A DNA stretch of 53,774 bases from Burkholderiales bacterium (lineage in GTDB: Bacteria > Pseudomonadota > Gammaproteobacteria > Burkholderiales > Burkholderiaceae_C), in assembly GCA_016213205.1 (NCBI GenBank), contig JACRAZ010000056.1, forward strand, positions 1 through 53,774, in the 5' to 3' direction. The notes under the pieces were generated by a model. The model ran no database searches. It was not told the DNA's origin and saw nothing but the letters and a program-made list of their open reading frames with translations. Each line of letters opens with the position of its first letter. Positions within the stretch are counted from its first letter, which is position 1. Shown here piece after piece: positions 32,015 to 40,136 of the stretch. A program made the position numbers and the translations under genes.

Positions 32015-33340
32015 TCAAACGGTACTTCCGGGCGATACCTTTGAAACCCGGCGGGCCAGGTGCGCGCGGGTGTCGAACACGCCGTCGGCCAGGCCCTGGC
32101 CCTGCCAGCGCACGCGGCGCTTGAGCGCCAGGTCGAACAGCAGCGGGTTGCGCGCGCGCAGCGCCTCCAGCGCCGGCCGGTCGGCCTCGGCCAGCAGGCC
32201 GGCGCGCACCAGGCCTTCCAGCCGGTACAGCCAGCCGACACCGGGCAGCGGGTAGTCCGAGCCGTGCAGCAGCCGGCCGTGCCAATCGGGCCGCGCGAGC
32301 ACGCCGCGCCACACCGCCGGGCGGCGGTTGGCCTGGAACAGCGCCGAGACATCGCCCAGCAGGCGGCCCTGCCAGGCCGGCTCATCCATCAGCCGGACGA
32401 ACAGGCTGAACGCGGGCACCGGCCGCGGCCGCCGGGCATCGAGGTCCAGCGCCTGGCCCAGCGAGGCACAGTGCGCGACGATCACCCGCACCCCACGTTC
32501 GAGCGCCGCACGCACCTGCAGCGGGTTGCCGAGTTCGGGCCGCTCGGCGCCGGGCACGGCCTTCTCCTCGCCGCCGTGCACGATGAGCGGCAGGTCCGCG
32601 GCCGCCAGCCGGTCGTAGAACGTCCACAGCCGCGCATCGGCCAGGTCGATGTTCATCGCGCTGGGCAGCCACTTGATCGCCAGCGCGCCATCGGCCAGCG
32701 CACGGTCCAGCCGGGCCAGCGCATCCTCGCGGTAGGGGTGGATCGAGGCCACCCAGGCAAAACGCTGCGGATGAGCGGCCGCCACCGCGGCGGCATGCCG
32801 ATCGGGCACGTGGAAGGTGCTGCGGTCCGGCCAGGGCCGGCCGGCATCGTCGTGCGCCTGGTCGAAGGCGTAGAGCAGCCAGCGCGCGCCCGCGGGAAAG
32901 TCGCCGGTGAGGCTGTGCAGCCGGTTGACATAGGCGCGGTCGATCGCCGTCGACTCGGCCGCAATGCCCGCCGCGCCGAGGATGGTGCGCCGGCGCAGCG
33001 ATTCGACCGGGTGCCACCACTGCATCAGGTGCGGATGCACCTGGCAGCCGCTGCCGCTGTCGCCGGTGCCCAGCAGGTGGGCATGGGCGTCCCAGAGGGC
33101 GCCGGGGTCCAAGCCCTGCCAGGTGTCGGCCAGCAAGGCGGCCAGCGCCGGGTCTGGTGGCCGCACACCCGGCACAGCACGGGTGGGCGTGGTGGGCTCG
33201 GCATCGGCGGCCTCGCACTGCAGGCTGCCGAGCCAGCCCGCCAGTGACGCGGCGCAGCAGGCCAGCATCGGGCGGCGTCGCAGGCCTGGGGCGGCCGGGT
33301 GCGGCGGGTGCGGCGGGTGAACGGCGGGGTCGGTCGGCAT
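32015..33340 (-). CDS. Exported amidohydrolase-family (amidohydrolase_2) protein
   Basis: The 441-residue protein has an N-terminal arginine-led hydrophobic signal (RRRPMLACCAASLAGWL), possibly Tat-type, then a TIM-barrel metal hydrolase. Metal-site motifs visible are DAHAHLLG, LIVHGGEE, VIVAHCAS and LLHGSDYPLPG, the order seen in amidohydrolase_2 enzymes. The start at 33340 excludes a proline/arginine-rich shadow extension. It stands alone, with 97 bp before yiaA and 164 bp after the lipase-foldase-like gene. The substrate is unknown; a secreted or periplasmic hydrolase or decarboxylase is possible. Confidence 0.83.
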   Translation of the reverse strand: MPTDPAVHPPHPPHPAAPGLRRRPMLACCAASLAGWLGSLQCEAADAEPTTPTRAVPGVRPPDPALAALLADTWQGLDPGALWDAHAHLLGTGDSGSGCQVHPHLMQWWHPVESLRRRTILGAAGIAAESTAIDRAYVNRLHSLTGDFPAGARWLLYAFDQAHDDAGRPWPDRSTFHVPDRHAAAVAAAHPQRFAWVASIHPYREDALARLDRALADGALAIKWLPSAMNIDLADARLWTFYDRLAAADLPLIVHGGEEKAVPGAERPELGNPLQVRAALERGVRVIVAHCASLGQALDLDARRPRPVPAFSLFVRLMDEPAWQGRLLGDVSALFQANRRPAVWRGVLARPDWHGRLLHGSDYPLPGVGWLYRLEGLVRAGLLAEADRPALEALRARNPLLFDLALKRRVRWQGQGLADGVFDTRAHLARRVSKVSPGSTV

Positions 33341-33504
33341 GGGGCATCGGGCTCCGGTCGGGCCGCCAGGGCAGGCGGTGGAGCGCGATGCTCGCGGTTT
33401 GCCGCCACCCCGGCCAGCGTCCGGCCCGCGAGGCGCGATGGCTGGCACCGGGCGTATCGTGTGGCCAGACCGCGGCGGTGGCGCCGCGCCTTGCGGGCGG
33501 CGCC

Positions 33505-34542
33505 TCAGCGCGACAGGTACTGCCGGGCGGTGGCGCGCTCGGCCGCGGGCAGCTGGGTGTTCAGCAGGCGTTCGAGGCGCTGGTGCCGCGTGGCCGCGTC
33601 GAGCGTGTCGTCGCCGAGCACGGCCTCGCGCTGGCGCACATAGCCCGCGTGGCGCAGTTCCCAAGCCTGGCGCCGCTGCGCCTGTTGCGCCTGCTCGCGC
33701 TCCAGCGCCGAGGGCTCGCCCTCCACCTCCACATACTGCTGGCGCAGGTAGTGGATCTCGGCCTCGGGTGCGCCGTCCTGCCGCATCTGCGCCACCTGGC
33801 GCTCCAGCGCCAGCGAGAAGGCCGCCACGCTCTCTTCGGCCAGCAGCGGGGCCGGCAGGTTGGCACGCAGGGCCAGGATCTGCTGCGCCTGCTGGGCCTC
33901 GGAAAGCCGGGGGTCGGCCAGCACGGCGGCCACGTCCAGCCCATGGCGGGCGCGGGCCTCGGCCAGGCCGAACAGCGCCTGCGCGGTGGCCAGGTCGAAG
34001 TGGCGGCGGCGCAGCGCGGCCAGGTGGTCGAGGCGCTCGCGCGCATCGGCGGCTTCGGTCCCCGGGCGCTGCCGCAGCGCGCGTTCGTCCTCGCGATAGG
34101 CCTGGTAGCGGCGCAGCAGGTCCACCGCCTGTGCCACCGCCAGCGGCGGCAGCCGGGCCCCCAATGCCTGCCCGAACGCGGCGCGCCGGGCGGCGAGTGC
34201 GGCCGCATCGGCAGGCGCCGCCAGCAGCCAGGCCTCGAGCACGCCCACGGTGCCGGCGTCCACCACCAGGCGGCCCAGCACATCGGCGGCCAGCGGTGGC
34301 GTGGCAGCGCCCGGGGCCGCGCCGGCCGCGGCCGCGGTGGGCAGCGGGCGGGGCGGATCGGCCGCGTCGGCCTCATCAGCCCCTGGCACGTCGGCCAGCG
34401 CCTGCAGCGGCCTGTCCGGCGCCGACGGCATGCTGGCGGGTGCGCTGCCGCGGCCGTCCGGCGTCGTCCACGCGGCGAACGCGATGGCCAGGGCCAGCGC
34501 CGACCCGACCAGGCCGACCAGCGAGGGCGGCAGCGTGTCCAT
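33505..34542 (-). CDS. Lipase-specific foldase (Lif/LifO)-like protein with degenerate motif
   Basis: The 345-residue protein has an N-terminal membrane anchor (about 7-25), a proline/alanine-rich linker (about 28-80) and a long alpha-helical region (about 85-345) typical of the steric foldases that fold secreted lipases in the periplasm. At residues about 90-108 the segment GRLVVDAGTVGVLEAWLLA aligns with the family pattern around RxxFDYxLSA, but R, F and D-Y are replaced. The function may therefore be altered or adapted to another client. The DsbC gene ends 14 bp upstream on the same strand, so the two probably form an operon next to the secreted hydrolase genes. Confidence 0.72.
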   Translation of the reverse strand: MDTLPPSLVGLVGSALALAIAFAAWTTPDGRGSAPASMPSAPDRPLQALADVPGADEADAADPPRPLPTAAAAGAAPGAATPPLAADVLGRLVVDAGTVGVLEAWLLAAPADAAALAARRAAFGQALGARLPPLAVAQAVDLLRRYQAYREDERALRQRPGTEAADARERLDHLAALRRRHFDLATAQALFGLAEARARHGLDVAAVLADPRLSEAQQAQQILALRANLPAPLLAEESVAAFSLALERQVAQMRQDGAPEAEIHYLRQQYVEVEGEPSALEREQAQQAQRRQAWELRHAGYVRQREAVLGDDTLDAATRHQRLERLLNTQLPAAERATARQYLSR

Positions 34543-34556
34543 GCGCGGGCCTTGGC

Positions 34557-35312
34557 TCAGGGCTGGCGTGCTGCGCCGGCCGCGGCGGTGAGCCGCTGCT
34601 CCAGCACCTTGGTGTCGGCCGCCCCCGGCAGGCGGCTGCCATCGGCAAAGAAGACCGTGGGCGTGCCGTTGATCCTGAGCTTCTGCCCGAGGGCCAGCAC
34701 CTGGTCGTGCGGCGCCTTGCAGCCCGGGGCCGCCGCGGCGGCGGCCTTGCCGTGCAGCATCCAGTCGTCCCAGGCCTTGACGCGGTCGGGCGTGCACCAG
34801 ATGTCGCGCGACACGGCCACGGATTCGGGCGACAGGATGTTGTACAGGAAGGTGTGGATCGTCACGTTGTCCAGCGCCTGCAACGATTCACGCAGGCGCT
34901 TGCAGTAGCCGCAGTTCGGGTCCTCGAACACCGCGATGACACGCTTGCCATTGCCCTTGACCTGCTTGAACGCCAGCTTCAGCGGCAGGTCCTCGAAGCG
35001 GATGCGGCTGATCTCCTCCTGGCGGGCCCGGGTGTAGTCCTGCGAGGTCTTGGCGTTGACGATGTTGCCGTTGAACAGGTAGGTGGCCGACGCGTCGGTG
35101 TAGACGATGTCGTGCCCCATGCGCACCTCGAACAGGCCGAGGTAGGGCGTCTTGGTGACCGAATCGATCTTGTCCATGACGTGCGGCTGGACGAGCCGGC
35201 GCACCTGGGCTTCCTGGGCCGTTTCGGCCAGCACCGGCACCGCGATGGCGGCCAGGGTCAGCGCCACGGCCAGGGCCAGGTCCCGGGGGGAGAAAAAGGC
35301 AAGTGTCTTCAT
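34557..35312 (-). CDS. dsbC: DsbC-type periplasmic thiol:disulfide isomerase
   Basis: DsbC reshuffles wrong disulfides in exported proteins. The 251-residue product has a signal peptide (to about residue 29, ending PVLA), an N-terminal dimerisation domain (about 33-100) and a thioredoxin domain with active site C134-G-Y-C137 in FEDPNCGYCKRL. It also has a second cysteine pair (DIWC ... APGC) and the cis-proline stretch INGTPTVFF. All these match DsbC. It lies directly downstream of a secreted hydrolase gene with ten mature cysteines and upstream of the foldase-like gene, which suggests a dedicated folding role. Confidence 0.92.
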   Translation of the reverse strand: MKTLAFFSPRDLALAVALTLAAIAVPVLAETAQEAQVRRLVQPHVMDKIDSVTKTPYLGLFEVRMGHDIVYTDASATYLFNGNIVNAKTSQDYTRARQEEISRIRFEDLPLKLAFKQVKGNGKRVIAVFEDPNCGYCKRLRESLQALDNVTIHTFLYNILSPESVAVSRDIWCTPDRVKAWDDWMLHGKAAAAAAPGCKAPHDQVLALGQKLRINGTPTVFFADGSRLPGAADTKVLEQRLTAAAGAARQP

Positions 35313-35328
35313 GGGGTCTCTGCCAGAG

Positions 35329-35355
35329 GCGCGGGCCGGGGCGGCCGGCCCGCGC
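35329..35355 (-). terminator. Perfect 11-bp stem-loop between hydrolase A and dsbC
   Basis: GCGCGGGCCGG at 35329-35339 pairs perfectly with CCGGCCCGCGC at 35345-35355 around a 5-nt loop. It lies between the stop of hydrolase A (35396) and the start of dsbC (35312). No T-tract follows, so it may end, attenuate or stabilise the upstream hydrolase mRNA, setting a lower level for dsbC and the foldase-like gene. Confidence 0.5.
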
Positions 35356-35395
35356 GGGGCTCAGGATGCGGTGTTGCGGGCGAACCGGGCGGGGC

Positions 35396-36283
35396 TCAGG
35401 GCGTGGCGAAGCCGGCCAGCCAGTTCAGGTTGGCGGGCAGCGACCAGTTCTCGGTGCCGCTCTTCCACTTGCTGTCGACCAGGCTTTCCAGGCCCACGCA
35501 GCCGCCGCTGGCGCGCTGGTAGCAGTGGTCGGCCGAGAGGTCGCTGACCTGGCTGCCCTTGACCATGATCCAGCCGCTGCCGTTGGTGTTCAGGCACTGG
35601 TAGGCGCCGGAGCCGCAGCTCTTGCCGGTGACGCTTTGCGAGGACGAGCGCACCGTGCTCGCGGTGCCACCGGGGAAGATGTCGCTCTCGCCGTTGACGA
35701 TGCGCAGGTTGGAGGCCGGCAGCGTGTACTTGCCCGCGTTCATGCACGAGGACATCACGTAGGTGGTGTACAGGTTGTGGGTGCCCATGCCGTAGGCGGC
35801 GCGCACGCGCGAATCGGTGTTCTTGGCCAGCGTGGCGATCACCGAGCCCTGGCTGAAGCCGGCCACGACGATGCCCTTGCTGCAGTCGGCACGGGCGCGC
35901 GAGCACAGCTTGCTCACCGCGCTGGCGGTGCTGCTGGGCTTGAAGATGCACGCCGCCTTGGCGCCGATGGCCGAGCAGGAGCCGAACAGCGCGCTGTTGT
36001 ACTCCACCGCGGCGGCGACGAAGCCCTTGGCCGCCATCTCGTTGACGGCGGCCATCGCCTGCGCGTTGTCGTAGCTCTCGGTGGTGCCCACCATGTACAG
36101 GAACACCGGGTGCTTGGCCGAATCCGCCGGCTCGACACCCTTGATGCTGTAGGTGGTGCTGCACAGGCTGGTGCTGCCCGAGCCTGAGTAGCTGCTGGAG
36201 AAACTGGTAGTGGCCGACCACGCGGCGGTGGTGCACAGCAGGGCGGCGGACAGGGCGCCAAGGCGCTTGAGCAGGTGTTGCAT
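35396..36283 (-). CDS. Secreted disulfide-rich alpha/beta-hydrolase A
   Basis: The 295-residue protein has a signal peptide (MQHLLKRLGALSAALLCTTA, cleaved near AWSA). It is paralogous to the hydrolases at 38093 and 39164. The nucleophile elbow reads AGFSQGS with Ser144; Asp201 (NGESDIF) and His253 (ADHCYQ) complete a likely triad. Ten cysteines in the mature part align with those of the two paralogues, giving up to five disulfides. The ribosome binding site GAGGAGA is strong. The fold and GxSxG point to an esterase, lipase or polyester hydrolase; the substrate is not determinable here. It is flanked by the AraC regulator upstream and dsbC downstream. Confidence 0.82.
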   Translation of the reverse strand: MQHLLKRLGALSAALLCTTAAWSATTSFSSSYSGSGSTSLCSTTYSIKGVEPADSAKHPVFLYMVGTTESYDNAQAMAAVNEMAAKGFVAAAVEYNSALFGSCSAIGAKAACIFKPSSTASAVSKLCSRARADCSKGIVVAGFSQGSVIATLAKNTDSRVRAAYGMGTHNLYTTYVMSSCMNAGKYTLPASNLRIVNGESDIFPGGTASTVRSSSQSVTGKSCGSGAYQCLNTNGSGWIMVKGSQVSDLSADHCYQRASGGCVGLESLVDSKWKSGTENWSLPANLNWLAGFATP

Positions 36284-36361
36284 GAGTGTCTCCTCGAGGG
36301 GTTGGTGTCAGAACATGGGGTGGCCGCGTCCCATGCGAGTTAGGCATGCGCGCACGGCCCT

Positions 36362-36381
36362 GCCGGGCGGCGAGGCCCGGC
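36362..36381 (-). terminator. Stem-loop downstream of araC-type gene
   Basis: GCCGGGC at 36362-36368 pairs with GCCCGGC at 36375-36381 around a 6-nt loop. It sits 34 bases past the regulator stop (36415) and 79 bases before the hydrolase A start, so it may separate the two transcripts. There is no T-tract. Confidence 0.35.
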
Positions 36382-36414
36382 TCGGTTCAGGGGTGGGTTG
36401 CTGGGAGGGCGGGC

Positions 36415-37380
36415 TCAGGCCGCGGCGCTGGCCGGGCCGCCGTCGCCGGCCGGGCCCTCGGCCTCTTCGGCCTGCTGCCGGCCGTAGCGCCAGACGGCGT
36501 CGGTGTCCACCGGCATGCCGCGCCGCGTCTGCCGCACCATGGGTTCGGGCAGCGGGTACAGCGCGATCGAGTCGCCGTGGAAGGTGTCGTTCGGCGGCCG
36601 CCCGAAGGCCCGGGAGTAGACCTTCGAGAAGTGGGCGCCATCGGCGAAGCCGGCCGCCTGCGCGATCTCGGTCAGGCTCATGCCGGAGCCATAGTAGCGC
36701 GCCGCGGCGTGGATCTTCATCGTCTGCGCGAACAGCCGCAGCGAGATGCCGACCTGGCGCGAGAACAGGTGCGAGAAGCGGTCGCGCGACACATTGACCA
36801 GCGGGGCGAGCTGCTCCCAGGTGCTGGCCGGGTTGCGCTCCACCTCGACCATCACGCGCTCGACCCGCGGGTCCAGCGGCTCGGGCGGATCGAGCTGGCG
36901 CGCGGCGAGCTCGACCGCGCGGTACAGCATCGCGCGGCTGCTGCGGCAGCCCAGCACGCCCTCGTGGAACGCGCGTGCGTCGGGCAGCAGTTCGGCCAGG
37001 TCGTCACGGGGCACCACCAGCATGCCGTCGCCATCCAGGCGGTTGAAGGCCCGGTAGCGCGGGTGGTTCGGGCTCAGGTCCAGGCAGATGAAGGGCACGC
37101 CGCGCGCCCGCAGGGTGCGGGTCACCAGCGGCCGGAAGGCCGCCGCGTGGCAGCGCTCCACCCGGGCACCCACGCTCACCTCGAACGGCTCGTCGCCCAG
37201 TGCGATCAGCACCGTGGTGGAGTAGCGGTAGCTCGTCGAATCGAAGCCTTCGCAGGAGAAGATGAACCCGTCGCTGTACAGGCGCAGGCGGTTGCGCCGC
37301 GCTGCGGCCGACATCGATGCGGGCCGGTCGGCCTGCAGATCAGGAAGGGGAACGTCCAGCATCATCGCTTGGCGCCTCAT
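36415..37380 (-). CDS. AraC-family transcriptional regulator of the hydrolase cluster
   Basis: The 321-residue regulator has a variable N-terminal sensor domain (about 25-165) and a double helix-turn-helix AraC domain (about 168-265, with VSRDRFSHLFSRQVGISLRLF and TEIAQAAGFADGAHFSKVYSRAFGRPP). A 55-residue tail rich in acidic and alanine residues follows, which is unusual. The frame start at 37380 overlaps the upstream PDZ gene stop by 41 bp; ATGs at 37365 or 37362 are alternatives. Its position inside the hydrolase cluster makes it the likely activator. The 72-bp block upstream of hydrolases B and C is a candidate target. Confidence 0.88.
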   Translation of the reverse strand: MRRQAMMLDVPLPDLQADRPASMSAAARRNRLRLYSDGFIFSCEGFDSTSYRYSTTVLIALGDEPFEVSVGARVERCHAAAFRPLVTRTLRARGVPFICLDLSPNHPRYRAFNRLDGDGMLVVPRDDLAELLPDARAFHEGVLGCRSSRAMLYRAVELAARQLDPPEPLDPRVERVMVEVERNPASTWEQLAPLVNVSRDRFSHLFSRQVGISLRLFAQTMKIHAAARYYGSGMSLTEIAQAAGFADGAHFSKVYSRAFGRPPNDTFHGDSIALYPLPEPMVRQTRRGMPVDTDAVWRYGRQQAEEAEGPAGDGGPASAAA

Positions 37381-37945
37381 CGCGGTTGATCGAGAGTTGC
37401 AGTCGCAGCAGCGTGCCGGCCCGGTACACGTCGAGCTCGATCTGGGTCTGCTGCGTCAGCGCGACCATCGAGGTGTCGTCGATCGCGGCCATTGCCGGTG
37501 TGTCCAGCGTGTAGATCACGTCGCCAGGCCGCAGGCCCATGCGGTCCCAGCGGCTGTCGGGCTCGACCGCCTGCACCACGAAGCCCCCGCGCGGCGCGGG
37601 CGCCAGGCGCACTTCGTTCAGGAAGGCGCGCGCCGAGAACAGGCGCGAGACGGTGAGCTGCTGGGGCTGCACCCCCGGCGCGTCGCTGCCGGCCCCGGCC
37701 GGCGCCGGCAGCGACCTCGCGGCCGGCGCGCCGCCGGGCCGTGCAGGCGCTGCGTCGTGCCGGGCCTCCAGCGCCACCGCAACCGGCGCGGCCTGCCGCG
37801 CAGGCACCGCAGCGGTGGGCAATGCCGCCTCGGGCGCCACCGGCAGCGTGGCGCGCCAGGCCCAGGCGGCGATCACGGCCGCCAGCGCCAGGCCGACGCT
37901 CGGGCCGAGCGGCAATCGCGTGCGGTGATAGACGATGCGGGACAT
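37340..37945 (-). CDS. Orphan GspC-like inner membrane protein with PDZ domain
   Basis: The 201-residue protein has a short cytoplasmic N-tail, one transmembrane helix (about 15-35), a proline/alanine-rich periplasmic linker and a C-terminal PDZ domain (about 110-195, FVVQAVEPDSRWDRMGLRPG then DVIYTLD). The N-anchor, linker and PDZ order, and the PDZ wording, resemble GspC, the type II secretion component that helps choose substrates. The homology-region domain of GspC before the PDZ is short or absent. No other gsp genes are nearby. It precedes the AraC gene with overlap and sits between hydrolases A and B, which suggests a cluster-specific export adaptor. Confidence 0.7.
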   Translation of the reverse strand: MSRIVYHRTRLPLGPSVGLALAAVIAAWAWRATLPVAPEAALPTAAVPARQAAPVAVALEARHDAAPARPGGAPAARSLPAPAGAGSDAPGVQPQQLTVSRLFSARAFLNEVRLAPAPRGGFVVQAVEPDSRWDRMGLRPGDVIYTLDTPAMAAIDDTSMVALTQQTQIELDVYRAGTLLRLQLSINRDEAPSDDAGRSPS

Positions 37946-38062
37946 GGACCAGCAAGCCTCCGAGTCAGACAACCCCGACAGGTGCGGCGACGCAGCGGGC
38001 GCGCGTACGCGCTCGGCGTGTGGCGAGACGATACCGGAAGCCGGAGGTCCCGCACGCGCCGA

Positions 38063-38085
38063 CCGGGCGGGACAAACCCGCCCGG
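38063..38085 (-). terminator. Strong stem-loop downstream of hydrolase B
   Basis: A perfect 9-bp GC stem (38063-38071 with 38077-38085) closes a 5-nt loop, 7 bases past the hydrolase B stop at 38093. It lacks a T-tract but its place at the end of the gene fits termination or mRNA 3'-end protection before the PDZ gene. Confidence 0.55.
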
Positions 38086-38092
38086 CGCGGCA

Positions 38093-38992
38093 TCAGTTCA
38101 CGAAGCCCTTGAGCCAGGCGATCGTGGCCTTGACCTGCCAGGCGGCAGATCCGCTCTGGTAGCCCGGATCGACCAGCAGGCCCGAGCACTGCACGCCCAC
38201 GACGCCACCGTAGCCCATGAAGCAATGGTCGGCGTTGAGGTCGTACACCTGCGCGTCCTTCACGATGTACCAGCCGCTGCCGTTGCTGCGGAAGCACGAC
38301 TGCTGGCCCGTGCACTTCAGGCCGGTGACGAGCTCGGCCTGCGAACGCGCGATGGCCTCGGTGCCGCCCACGAACATGTCGCGCTCGCCGTTGATGATGC
38401 GGATGCGGTCACCGGTCTGGGCGTGCTTGCCATCGGCCATGCAGGATTCGAGGTTGTAGGCCGCCGTGTAGGTGCTGCCGGTGCCCTGGCCGAACGAGGC
38501 GCGCACGCGCGAATCGGTGTTCTTCGACAGCACCGAGATGATCGAGCCCTGGCTCAGGCCCCCGGTGACGATGCCCTTGGAACAATCGGCCTTGGCGCGT
38601 GAGCACAGCTTGGCGATCGCGCTGTTCACGTTGCTCGGGTTGAAGATGCACTTGGCGCGCTGGCCGATGGTGCTGCAGGTGCCGAAGCTGGCGTTGTCGT
38701 ATTCGACCGAGGCGGCGATGAAGCCCTTGGACACGGCCTCGTTCAGCGCCGCGGCGCCCCAGTTGCTGGTGTAGCTTTCACCGGTGCCGCCGATGTACAC
38801 GAACACCGGGTACTTGCCCGCCGCGCTGGGCTCCTTGCCGGTGATGTTGTAGGTGGTGCCGCAGGTGGACGTGCTGCCCCCCTTGTAGGTCATCGAGAAG
38901 CTGGTCTGCGCCAGGGCGAGCTGAGCCGCGGACGCCAGGCCGAGCAGCAGCCCGGCCCGCACCAATGTCTTGAACGAACGGAAATTGAACAC
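38093..38992 (-). CDS. Secreted disulfide-rich alpha/beta-hydrolase B
   Basis: The 299-residue protein starts at GTG 38992, chosen because AGGAGA stands 6 bases upstream and the resulting N-terminus (FNFRSFKTLVRAG) matches the signal peptide of paralogue C; the longer frame to 39034 reads through the promoter region. The signal peptide ends QLALAQ. The likely triad is Ser147 (GLSQGS), Asp205 (NGERDMF) and His256 (ADHCFMG). Ten mature cysteines match paralogues A and C. It is closest to C, with a 124-nt tract (38564-38687) differing at only three bases. Substrate unknown; secreted esterase or polyester hydrolase is the best reading. Confidence 0.85.
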   Translation of the reverse strand: MFNFRSFKTLVRAGLLLGLASAAQLALAQTSFSMTYKGGSTSTCGTTYNITGKEPSAAGKYPVFVYIGGTGESYTSNWGAAALNEAVSKGFIAASVEYDNASFGTCSTIGQRAKCIFNPSNVNSAIAKLCSRAKADCSKGIVTGGLSQGSIISVLSKNTDSRVRASFGQGTGSTYTAAYNLESCMADGKHAQTGDRIRIINGERDMFVGGTEAIARSQAELVTGLKCTGQQSCFRSNGSGWYIVKDAQVYDLNADHCFMGYGGVVGVQCSGLLVDPGYQSGSAAWQVKATIAWLKGFVN

Positions 38993-39051
38993 GAAGGGTC
39001 TCCTGTTTGAGTGATGGGAAGGCTTTTCGGCCATGGCCGATTTGGAACGCG

Positions 39052-39123
39052 GATGATTCGATGGGCGCCCGGAGGTGTCTTGTATTGGCCTGCTGTCTTC
39101 GGCCAGGGTTTTCCCGCCGCGGC
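39052..39123 (-). promoter_or_regulatory. Conserved 72-bp upstream block of hydrolase B
   Basis: Three strings, GATGATTCG, TGTCTTGTAT and CCAGGGTTTTCCCG (plus-strand reading), occur here with the same spacing (24 and 27 bases between starts) as at 40137-40208 upstream of hydrolase C. The block ends 59 bases before the hydrolase B start. Shared order and exact spacing mark it as a common promoter or operator. It contains an 18-bp-spaced GACAGC/GACACC repeat on the minus strand. A hairpin at 39113-39132 overlaps its distal end and may terminate the hydrolase C transcript. Confidence 0.65.
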
Positions 39124-39163
39124 AGCGGCGGGCGCACCGGGCGCCCGTTGGTGCCGGAGGGCC

Positions 39164-40069
39164 TTACGGCGTGACGAAGGTCTTCAGCCAGTCCAGCGTG
39201 GGGCCCAGCGCCCAGGGGCTGTTGCCGTTCTGGTAGTTGCCATCCACCAGCGTGCCCGAGCACTGCGCGATCAGGTCGTTGCCGCCATAGCCCATGAAGC
39301 AGTGGTCGGCGTACAAGTCCTGGACCTGGCTGTTGGTCACCACGTACCAGCCTGAGCCGTTGCTCTGCAGGCAGTTCTGGGTGCCGCTGGGGCAGACGGC
39401 GCCCGTCACGCGCTGGCCCGAGGCCCCGGCGCTGGCGACCGAGCCACCGACGAACATGTCCATCTGGCCGTTGATGATGCGGATGCGGTTGCCCGGCTGG
39501 GTGTGCTTGCCGTTGGCCATGCACGAGCTCAGGTCGTACACGCTGTAGGCGGTGCCGTTGCCCTGGCCCATCGAGGCGCGCACGCGCGAGTCGTAGTTCT
39601 TTGCGAGCACCGAGATCACCGACCCCTGGCTCAGGCCGCCGGTGACGATGCCCTTGGAACAATCGGCCTTGGCGCGCGCGCACAGCTTGGCGATCGCGCT
39701 GTTCACGTTGCTCGGGTTGAAGATGCACTTGGCGCGCTGGCCAATGGTGCTGCAGGTGCCGAAGGTGGAGTTGTCGTACTGGATGCTGGCCGCCACGAAA
39801 CCCTTGGCCGCCGCCGCCTTCACGGCCGCGTTGGCCCAGTTGCTGGTGTAGCTCTCGCCGGTGCCGCCGATGTGCACGTACACCGGGTACTTGCCCGAAG
39901 CCGTGGGCTCCATGCCGCTGATGCTGTAGGTGCTGCCGCAGGTGGACGAGCTGCCGCCCTTGTAGGTGGCGGTGAAGCTGCTCTGGGCCAGGGCGAGCTG
40001 GGCCGCGGCGGCCAGGCCGACCAGCAGTCCGGTGCGCGCCAGGTTCTTGAGGGTACTTGTTGTGATCAT
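39164..40069 (-). CDS. Secreted disulfide-rich alpha/beta-hydrolase C
   Basis: The 301-residue protein starts at ATG 40069 behind a full AGGAGG site. The signal peptide (MITTSTLKNLARTGLLVGLA, ending QLALAQ) is followed by a mature part with ten cysteines at the same places as in A and B. The likely triad is Ser147 (GLSQGS), Asp204 (GQMDMF) and His256 (ADHCFMG). It lies upstream of hydrolase B in tandem, is divergent from the XRE regulator gene, and shares the 72-bp upstream block with B. Tandem secreted polyester hydrolases are reported in relatives such as Roseateles and Leptothrix (from memory); whether these are homologous needs a direct comparison. Confidence 0.85.
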   Translation of the reverse strand: MITTSTLKNLARTGLLVGLAAAAQLALAQSSFTATYKGGSSSTCGSTYSISGMEPTASGKYPVYVHIGGTGESYTSNWANAAVKAAAAKGFVAASIQYDNSTFGTCSTIGQRAKCIFNPSNVNSAIAKLCARAKADCSKGIVTGGLSQGSVISVLAKNYDSRVRASMGQGNGTAYSVYDLSSCMANGKHTQPGNRIRIINGQMDMFVGGSVASAGASGQRVTGAVCPSGTQNCLQSNGSGWYVVTNSQVQDLYADHCFMGYGGNDLIAQCSGTLVDGNYQNGNSPWALGPTLDWLKTFVTP

Positions 40070-40136
40070 GATTGCCTCCTCGGCAAGTGGGTGGAACGAA
40101 CCGCACAGCGCGGCACGCAGCCGGCTGATGGGGCGT

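Noticed and set aside
35396..40069. Hydrolases as classical PETase/cutinase homologues
   Set aside because: The nucleophile motif is GFSQGS or GLSQGS, not GWSMGG, and the ten-cysteine pattern differs; a polyester substrate remains only a hypothesis.
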